Source: Gracilibacillus suaedae (lineage in GTDB: Bacteria; Bacillota; Bacilli; Bacillales; Amphibacillaceae). Taken from it: DNA of 64,000 nt. Of the stretch, positions 57,870 to 64,000 are shown one piece after another. Every line of letters begins with the position of its first letter. Positions within the stretch are counted from its first letter, which is position 1. The stretch lies in the NCBI RefSeq assembly GCF_017599345.1, contig NZ_JAGFVL010000032.1, positions 1 to 64,000 on the forward strand. The letters are read 5' to 3'. The notes under the pieces are model-generated. The model was given only the letters and a program-made list of their open reading frames with translations, did not search any database and had not been told where the DNA came from. The translations under genes were made by a program, and so were the position numbers.

Positions 57870-59093
57870 CTACAACTTTTCCTTATACTGTTTAGGAGTT
57901 AACCCGACATGCTTTCTAAATGTTTTTGTGAAATAACTTTGATCATTGAAATTTAATAAAGTTGATATTTTAAGCAGTGAATAGTCTGTTAAACTTATTA
58001 AGGATTTTGCTTCGTCGATTTTTGACTGTAGAATATAATCTCTAATATTTACTCCCACCTCTAACTTAAACAATTTAGACAAATAACTAGGGTGCAAACT
58101 AACTGCTTCAGCTAAGTCAGCAAGAGTGATAGTGTCATATAAATGATTAAATATATAGTTTAACGTTTTATTAATAGGTTTTGAGAAGTTTTGCTGTCTA
58201 GCCTTTTGAACACGCTCAGCAAATTCACAAAGAATTTCTTCGATATAAACATCTATCTCATTTGTTTTATTGATGTCCTCTATATTTTGTATATATAAGT
58301 CACTCAGTGTATAAGCAGTTTCATAATGAAGGCCACCTTTTATAGCCGCTCTAGTAGCCAAAGTTATCGCAGCTATTCCAAAGTTTTTTTTGTGTCTGAG
58401 ATAACTTTTTTTGGACAAAATACCTAATTTACCTGATTCTGGTACAGCTCTATAATTGGTTAGTACATCATCTTTTTTTCCTTGCTCTATCGCCTTAAAT
58501 ACCTTTTTTTCTTGTGTATCATCATGATGTAATGATAAACTTTGTCTTTTGTTCGAAATAATGAGGTTAGGATTGGTAATCTGTTTCGCTTTTTGAGCGA
58601 TTTCACTACTCAGTTGTTTCACATCTTCTGAACTTATCTTGACTTGGTAGATCATATAGTATAGTTGTTTGGCTAAAATAATGACTTTATTTAATTTTAA
58701 AGTTGGTAATGATAAAAAATATTGAACAAAGTCCTCTTTATCGTTGTCACTTAATTCAACATCATTCTTTAATAAATCTACAATTTCCTCTGAAGGTGAG
58801 TCTGCCATTATTGGTCCAATAATTAGTTGTCCACGCTGATCGACATAAGGAATATTTAGAGTTATAAATGTTTCTAAGTACATGGTTGTAACAATTATTG
58901 GGTGGTGAACCTCTGTATTTAATTGCGAAAATAACTCTTTTTTTGACGAAATTAATGGGTTTAGAGAAAAATTAGAGGTGTATTCATTTATTATATTTCC
59001 TGTATTATCAAGAAGGAAGATCGGAATATTATGGTAATCAAATATTAATTTAGTAATATATTTTAATTCTGTTATGTTTATTTTAGTTTCCAT
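57870..59093 (-). CDS. AraC-family transcriptional regulator with N-terminal sensory domain
   Basis: 407 residues from ATG 59093 (METKINITELKY), preceded by GAGAGGG; longer starts have no ribosome binding site. Residues 1-150 form a PAS/PocR-like sensory part (NIPIFLLDNTGNIINEYTSN, GQLIIGPIMADSPSEE). The middle is helical. The last 100 residues are an AraC DNA-binding domain with two helix-turn-helix motifs (ITLADLAEAVSLHPSYLSKL, FKLEVG; LLKISTLLNFNDQSYFTKTF, LTPKQYKEKL). It is divergent from the GPH symporter gene, which with the following sulfatase and GH3 genes is its likely target. Confidence 0.88.
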   Translation of the reverse strand: METKINITELKYITKLIFDYHNIPIFLLDNTGNIINEYTSNFSLNPLISSKKELFSQLNTEVHHPIIVTTMYLETFITLNIPYVDQRGQLIIGPIMADSPSEEIVDLLKNDVELSDNDKEDFVQYFLSLPTLKLNKVIILAKQLYYMIYQVKISSEDVKQLSSEIAQKAKQITNPNLIISNKRQSLSLHHDDTQEKKVFKAIEQGKKDDVLTNYRAVPESGKLGILSKKSYLRHKKNFGIAAITLATRAAIKGGLHYETAYTLSDLYIQNIEDINKTNEIDVYIEEILCEFAERVQKARQQNFSKPINKTLNYIFNHLYDTITLADLAEAVSLHPSYLSKLFKLEVGVNIRDYILQSKIDEAKSLISLTDYSLLKISTLLNFNDQSYFTKTFRKHVGLTPKQYKEKL

Positions 59094-59245
59094 TCGATCC
59101 CTCTCTGTACAATGATTCAACCATCTAATTGGAAGTATAACATATTGCAACCCGAAAATTTTAAATTAAAGCTAATAAAACACCAAAAAAATCAATTAAA
59201 CACAAAACACAACACCGACTTTTGTCTAAAATGGATGTTAGTTAG

Positions 59246-59259
59246 AGATAGCGCTTTCT
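59246..59259 (-). promoter_or_regulatory. Candidate cre site before the GPH symporter gene
   Basis: On the minus strand AGAAAGCGCTATCT fits 12 of 14 positions of the CcpA consensus with the full AAAGCGCT core. A weaker second match, TGAAAGCGTTAAAA, lies at 59333-59346. Both are in the 274-base spacer between the divergent AraC and symporter genes. Confidence 0.5.
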
Positions 59260-59367
59260 GAAAGGGTTTTATTAGAAGGGGGAATAATGCTAGTTATAGA
59301 TTGATAGAGAATATTTAGAAAATTGGATTAATTGAAAGCGTTAAAAATTTTTAGTGAGGTGAGGATA

Positions 59368-60750
59368 TTGGAACAAGTAAATTATCGAACATCTACCAAA
59401 AGTGAAGTTTTTAGATATGCGTTTGGTGGATTGGGATCAAATATTCCTTTTCAAATAATCTTGACATATTTAATGTTTTTCTATACTGATATAATTGGAA
59501 TAGCTCCAGCTGTAGTAGGAACGCTTTTTTTTGTTACTAGATTTATTGATGCGGTAAGCGATCCTATAATGGGAGTAATTGCAGATCGAACTAGTTCTCG
59601 ATTTGGACAATATCGTCCTTGGTTAATTTTTGGAGCACCCTTATTAGGAATTAGTACACTTGCGTTATTTTGGGTTCCAGACTTATCAGCAGAAATGAAA
59701 ATAGTATATATTTATGTTACCTATATTTCTTATTCGTTGATCTCAACTGCAGTTAATATTCCGTATCACTCGTTAACTCCTGTTCTTAGTGAAGACCCCG
59801 ATCAAAGAACTTGGTTAGCAACCGCAAAACAATTTATGGCAATACCAGCATTAATGTGTGCTCAAGTTTTAATTTTACCAATGGTAAGTTTTTTCGGAGA
59901 TGGAGAACAAGGATGGTTTATTTCGATTGCGATATTTTCCGTTATTATCGTCGCAAGTTTTTGGTTGTGCGCGAGTAGTGCCAATAGACATGATAATGCT
60001 TTTCCAAAGAAAACAGTAAAGAGAAAAAAACAAACCCCACTTAAAGGACAATTATTGCTAATAGCTAAAAATAAACCGTTACTTATGCTCATGATAGCAA
60101 TGTGTACTAACTTAATTGCTTCATCTGCACAAAGTGCGGTAGCTCTTTACTATTGGACTTATAACGCTGAAAGACCAGAATTATTTCCAATCCTATCTTT
60201 TGTAGGTTTAGGATTATCTATTCCCGTATTTTTCTTATTGCCGAAGTTTTCTAAAAAGTTTGGTAAAAAATCCACTTTTCTATACGGTAGTATTGTTTCG
60301 ATCCTCCCATTTGTCGTATTGTTATTAGCCCCATATGAAATGGTTTGGCTTAATTTCTCAGCAGCAGTTGCTATGAATGTTTTGATGCCGTTTACTGGAG
60401 CAATACCATGGGCAATGCTTCCAGACTGTGTAGATTATGGTGAATGGAAAACAGGTATTCGAGGTGCAGGTGTCGTTTCTTCTAGTTTAACTTTTATTAA
60501 TAAACTTGGAAGCGCTGTTGGTGGGATGATTGGAGGTGCCTTATTAGGAGTTGCAGGATACGTTGCTGGTCAATCCCAATCACCTGAGACCTTAAGAATG
60601 ATTGTATATTTATATGCTCTATTACCTATTTTGGGCCATATTTTTACTATTATTGCACTTAAATTTTATAAGCTTGATAACAAATTACATGCACAAATGT
60701 TAAAAGAGATTAAATCTAGAAAAGAAAGTCAACCTACTGTATCTGAGTAA
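59368..60750 (+). CDS. GPH-family sugar:cation symporter
   Basis: 460 residues from TTG 59368, behind GAGGTGAGG; the upstream in-frame TTG 59332 has no ribosome binding site. Twelve hydrophobic segments and GPH signatures: FRYAFGGLGSNIPFQIILTY, RFIDAVSDPIMGVIADRTSS, RFGQYRPWLIFGAP, NIPYHSLTPVLSEDPDQRTW, and DYGEWKTGIRGAGVVSSSLT. The family (MelB, XynB/YnaJ, UidB types) imports glycosides, pentosides and hexuronides with H+ or Na+. No EIIA-like C-terminal domain. It opens the last module with sulfatase 8 and a GH3 enzyme. Confidence 0.92.
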   Translation: MEQVNYRTSTKSEVFRYAFGGLGSNIPFQIILTYLMFFYTDIIGIAPAVVGTLFFVTRFIDAVSDPIMGVIADRTSSRFGQYRPWLIFGAPLLGISTLALFWVPDLSAEMKIVYIYVTYISYSLISTAVNIPYHSLTPVLSEDPDQRTWLATAKQFMAIPALMCAQVLILPMVSFFGDGEQGWFISIAIFSVIIVASFWLCASSANRHDNAFPKKTVKRKKQTPLKGQLLLIAKNKPLLMLMIAMCTNLIASSAQSAVALYYWTYNAERPELFPILSFVGLGLSIPVFFLLPKFSKKFGKKSTFLYGSIVSILPFVVLLLAPYEMVWLNFSAAVAMNVLMPFTGAIPWAMLPDCVDYGEWKTGIRGAGVVSSSLTFINKLGSAVGGMIGGALLGVAGYVAGQSQSPETLRMIVYLYALLPILGHIFTIIALKFYKLDNKLHAQMLKEIKSRKESQPTVSE

Positions 60751-60793
60751 GAAGGTCTGTTTATTAAAGTGGTAAATAAAGGAGATGTATGCT

Positions 60794-62569
60794 ATGAAAG
60801 CAATAATGGTTATGTTTGATTCATTAAACAGACATATGTTGCCACCATATGGTTGTGATTGGGTTCACGCTCCCAACTTTAAAAGATTAGCAGAAAAAAC
60901 AGTTACATTTGACAATGCTTATGTCGGAAGTTTACCTTGTATGCCGGCAAGACGAGACTTACATACAGGAAGGTACAACTTTCTGCATAGAAGCTGGGGG
61001 CCACTTGAGCCTTTTGACCATTCTATGCCAGAAATTTTGAAGAATAATGGTGTCTATACCCATTTAGTATCCGATCATCAACATTATTGGGAAGACGGTG
61101 GAGCAACTTATCATACCCGTTACAATTCTTGGGAGAGCATTAGGGGACAAGAAGGGGATCCATGGAAAGGTCATGTAGAAGACCCAGTTTTTCCTGAAAC
61201 AGAAGTCCCTGAAATGAAGGAGTTTCCATTGTTTCGTCAAGACGTGATTAACCGAGAATATTACAAAGAAGAAAAAGATCATCCACAAGCATTAACATTC
61301 GAAGCGGGCTTAGAATTTATTGATAAAAATAAGGACCAAGATCAATGGTTTTTGCAATTAGAAACATTTGATCCACATGAGCCTTTTACTTCTTATCAAA
61401 AATATAAGGACTTGTATCCTCACGAATATGAAGGAAAGCAATTTGATTGGCCTCCTTACTATTTTGTAAGAGAGGATGAACAAACGGTTGAGCATGGTAA
61501 GTATGAGTATGCTGCATTATTAAGCATGTGTGATCACTATTTAGGTAAAGTACTCGATATGATGGATGAAAATAACATGTGGGAAGACACGATGTTAATT
61601 GTTAATACGGATCATGGCTACTTATTAGGAGAGCATGGCTGGTGGTCAAAATCAATTATGCCAGTGTATCAAGAAATTGCGCATATTCCAATGTTTATCT
61701 GGGATCCTAGATATAAAATAAAAGGAGAGCATCATGATGAAATTATGCAATTGATTGATATTGCGCCAACATTATTAGAATTTTTCGATTTAGATATTCC
61801 AAAGGAGATGACGGGTAGGCCAATAGGTGATCTATTTAAAGAGAATTACAAGGAAAAAGAAGCTGCCTTATTTGGATTTCACGGAGGGCATGTAAATATA
61901 GTGGATAAAGAACATGTCTATATGAGAGGACCGGTATCACCATCTAATCAACCACTATATGAGTACACGTTAATGCCGACGCATATGCGAAGTATGTTTT
62001 CAGTTAATGAATTGAAAGAAATAGAGCTTGCAGAACCATTTAAATTTACACGTGGGGCAAAAGTGCTGAAAATAGAAGCTGGTTCAGGTTTTGTGAATCC
62101 CTTTCAATATGGTTCAATGCTCTATAACATTGAAAAAGATCCGAAACAAGAAAATGAAATAGAAGATGTAGAAATAGAACAAAAACTGATTAAGCAAATG
62201 GTGAAGATAATGAAGCAACATGAAGCACCTGATGAACAATTTGAAAGGTTAGGTATACCAAAAGATGGGCAGATTACCAATGATGAACTAACACAACAAA
62301 AAGAAAGAACCAGAGAAGCAGAAAAGATTGGTATTCTCAATAATTATTCGTGGACAAAAGTTGCTCAGAATAAAGTTCGTGCATTGTTAAATTCTACTCC
62401 AAAGGAAAATAGAACAGCAGTTATTGATAAACTAGAAGATTATATTCATAATGTGTCCGTAAAAAGTATAGATGGTGAAGTAATTAATTCCTTTGTGGAT
62501 AATCATTTTGAAAGTGCAGAGCAAGAAAAGATTAAATATTTTATTAACCTTGCAGGAAGAACTAGTTAA
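60794..62569 (+). CDS. Sulfatase 8 of 8 (CMPAR type)
   Basis: 591 residues from ATG 60794; ATG 60785 overlaps the AAAGGAGATG ribosome binding site. Start MKAIMVMFDSLNRHMLPPYG, FGly C49-MPAR in GSLPCMPARRDLHTGRYNFL, ETFDPHEPF, and VNTDHGYLLGEHGWWSKS near 275. It is a paralogue of the sulfatase at 47663 but carries about 90 extra C-terminal residues, helical and charged (LTQQKERTREAEKIGIL, then IDKLEDYIHNVSVKS). No signal peptide. It lies 43 bases after the GPH symporter gene and 81 bases before a GH3 gene, suggesting cytoplasmic desulfation of the symporter's substrate. Confidence 0.9.
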   Translation: MKAIMVMFDSLNRHMLPPYGCDWVHAPNFKRLAEKTVTFDNAYVGSLPCMPARRDLHTGRYNFLHRSWGPLEPFDHSMPEILKNNGVYTHLVSDHQHYWEDGGATYHTRYNSWESIRGQEGDPWKGHVEDPVFPETEVPEMKEFPLFRQDVINREYYKEEKDHPQALTFEAGLEFIDKNKDQDQWFLQLETFDPHEPFTSYQKYKDLYPHEYEGKQFDWPPYYFVREDEQTVEHGKYEYAALLSMCDHYLGKVLDMMDENNMWEDTMLIVNTDHGYLLGEHGWWSKSIMPVYQEIAHIPMFIWDPRYKIKGEHHDEIMQLIDIAPTLLEFFDLDIPKEMTGRPIGDLFKENYKEKEAALFGFHGGHVNIVDKEHVYMRGPVSPSNQPLYEYTLMPTHMRSMFSVNELKEIELAEPFKFTRGAKVLKIEAGSGFVNPFQYGSMLYNIEKDPKQENEIEDVEIEQKLIKQMVKIMKQHEAPDEQFERLGIPKDGQITNDELTQQKERTREAEKIGILNNYSWTKVAQNKVRALLNSTPKENRTAVIDKLEDYIHNVSVKSIDGEVINSFVDNHFESAEQEKIKYFINLAGRTS

Positions 62570-62650
62570 GCGTAATAGTAAGTTCTATCGTGAACATACA
62601 GGCAGTTAGCTCTGTGTAAATCCTTAAACAAAAGATACGGAGGTTCAAAA

Positions 62651-64000
62651 ATGACAAGAAATATCTCAAGATTAATAGAACAGATGACGATTGAAGAAAA
62701 AGCAGGAATGTGCTCCGGATTAGATTTTTGGTATTTAAAAGGTGTGGAACGATTAGGGATCCCTTCCATAATGGTAACAGATGGCCCGCACGGTCTACGA
62801 AAGCAAGCAGAAGACGCAGATCATTTAGGTTTAAGTAATAGTGTTCCTGCAACCTGTTTTCCTTCAGCAGTAGGTCTGGCAAGCTCATGGGATCGAGATC
62901 TAGTTAATAAAGTTGGTGTTGCTTTAGGGGAAGAAGCACAGGCTGAGAAAGTTGGTGTTTTACTTGGTCCTGGTGCGAATATTAAACGCTCGCCGTTATG
63001 TGGAAGGAATTTCGAATATTTTTCAGAGGATCCATATTTGTCATCAGAAATGGCTGCTAGTCATATTAAAGGTGTACAAAGTCAAGGAGTCGGTACTTCC
63101 TTAAAACACTTTGCAGCAAATAATCAAGAACATCGTCGTATGTCTACAAATGCTGTCGTAGATGAACGTACTTTAAGAGAGATCTATCTTGCTAGTTTCG
63201 AACAAGTAGTAAAGAAGGCTGAACCTTGGACTGTCATGTGTTCCTATAATAAAGTAAACGGAGAGTTTGCTGCGGAAAGTAAAAACTTATTAACAGACAT
63301 TCTAAGAGACGAATGGGGTTTTAACGGATTTGTTGTTTCGGATTGGGGTGCTGTTAATGAGCGAGTTGATGGACTGAAAGCAGGACTTGAGCTTGAAATG
63401 CCTGCAAGTAAAGGTATAGGGGAAAATAAAATTCTATCAGCAATTGAATCTGGTGAGCTAACAGAAGAATCACTTGATCAAGCAGTTGAACGATTATTGC
63501 GGATTATCTTTATGGCTGTTGACAATCAAAAAGAAAATGCAAGCTATGATAAACAGGATCATCATCAATTAGCGAAGCAAGTAGCAAGTGAAGGGATGGT
63601 TCTACTTAAAAATGACGAAGAAATTCTCCCGTTATCAACAGACAACCATGTCGCGGTTATAGGTGCACTTGCTAAACAACCAAGATATCAGGGTGGGGGA
63701 AGCTCACATATTAATCCAACCTACCTAGACGATATTTATGAAGAAATAGAACGGTCAGTATCAAGCAAAGCTAATATTGCATATGCTCAAGGTTATCACT
63801 TGGAAAGTGATCATATCGATAAAAAATTAATCGAAGAAGCTAAACAAACAGCATTAGAAGCAGATAAAGCGATTTTATTTATAGGCTTGCCAGACCGTTA
63901 TGAGTCAGAAGGGTATGATCGTACCCATTTGAACATTCCAGAAAATCAACGACAATTAATGGAGGAAGTTGCCCAAGTTCAACCAAATGTGATCGTGGTC
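62651..64000 (+). CDS. GH3-family beta-glycosidase (3' end outside window)
   Basis: 450 codons are present and the frame is open at the window edge, so only the N-terminal barrel and the start of the C-terminal domain are seen. ATG 62651 follows ACGGAGG at seven bases. Landmarks: [76 protein letters not shown], nucleophile D231 in [20 protein letters not shown], and [19 protein letters not shown]. This is the common BglB-like GH3 type with the shared catalytic plan, no signal peptide. It differs clearly from the GH3 at 55494. Third gene of the symporter-sulfatase-GH3 module. Confidence 0.92.
   Translation, partial: MTRNISRLIEQMTIEEKAGMCSGLDFWYLKGVERLGIPSIMVTDGPHGLRKQAEDADHLGLSNSVPATCFPSAVGLASSWDRDLVNKVGVALGEEAQAEKVGVLLGPGANIKRSPLCGRNFEYFSEDPYLSSEMAASHIKGVQSQGVGTSLKHFAANNQEHRRMSTNAVVDERTLREIYLASFEQVVKKAEPWTVMCSYNKVNGEFAAESKNLLTDILRDEWGFNGFVVSDWGAVNERVDGLKAGLELEMPASKGIGENKILSAIESGELTEESLDQAVERLLRIIFMAVDNQKENASYDKQDHHQLAKQVASEGMVLLKNDEEILPLSTDNHVAVIGALAKQPRYQGGGSSHINPTYLDDIYEEIERSVSSKANIAYAQGYHLESDHIDKKLIEEAKQTALEADKAILFIGLPDRYESEGYDRTHLNIPENQRQLMEEVAQVQPNVIVV

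Overview
The window looks like chromosomal DNA of a low-GC Firmicute of the family Bacillaceae, most plausibly a halophilic or marine/alkaliphilic type. The evidence is a 23S-5S rRNA pair followed by a 14-tRNA array in the Asn-Ser-Glu-Val-Met-Asp-Phe-Tyr-Trp-His-Gln-Gly-Cys-Leu order typical of Bacillus, strong AGGAGG ribosome binding sites, frequent TTG/GTG starts, AT-rich spacers, and Bacillus-type genes (YfmL-like helicase, RlmCD, LicR-like and YesMN-like regulators). The genus is inference only. All family assignments come from reading motifs; no database search was run.

Layout. (1) 1-4404: 3' part of an rrn operon, tRNA array and its terminator. (2) 4460-9311: a scrapyard beside tRNA-Leu with an integrase fragment, a hypothetical gene cut by an IS3-family remnant, a second IS3 remnant, and scraps of GGDEF, MFS and histidine-kinase genes. 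Two apparently intact genes sit inside it: a small membrane protein with an apparent ATT start and a secreted protein. (3) 9350-26185: ordinary accessory/housekeeping genes. These are a LysR regulator beside a MetX-like hydrolase broken by one TGA, a 1244-aa SF1 helicase-nuclease, an MFS transporter, yfmL, rlmCD, an old-yellow-enzyme oxidoreductase, Lrp and MerR regulators (the latter next to a textbook 19-bp-spacer operator), a flavin reductase and a rhodanese. (4) 26590-64000 (continuing off the right edge): one large catabolic locus for sulfated sugars.

The sulfated-sugar locus holds eight type-I sulfatases, all with the catalytic Cys, and one genuine formylglycine-generating enzyme with both catalytic cysteines. 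It has four uptake routes: a lactose/cellobiose-type PTS, a glucose-type PTS EIICB with a separate EIIA, an ABC importer lacking its ATPase, and a GPH symporter. It also has a GH1 phospho-glycosidase-like enzyme, two GH3 glycosidases, and four regulatory inputs (LicR-like, GntR, YesMN-like two-component system, AraC). None of the sulfatases or glycosidases shows a signal peptide, so desulfation and glycosidic cleavage appear to happen in the cytoplasm after uptake of still-sulfated oligosaccharides. Between the second sulfatase/EIIA and the formylglycine-generating enzyme lie two half-size CHR (chromate/sulfate) transporters. I infer that they may dispose of the sulfate released inside the cell. 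No polysaccharide lyase, extracellular depolymerase or uronyl hydrolase is visible here, so the substrate cannot be named. Candidate CcpA (cre) sites recur upstream of several of the modules.
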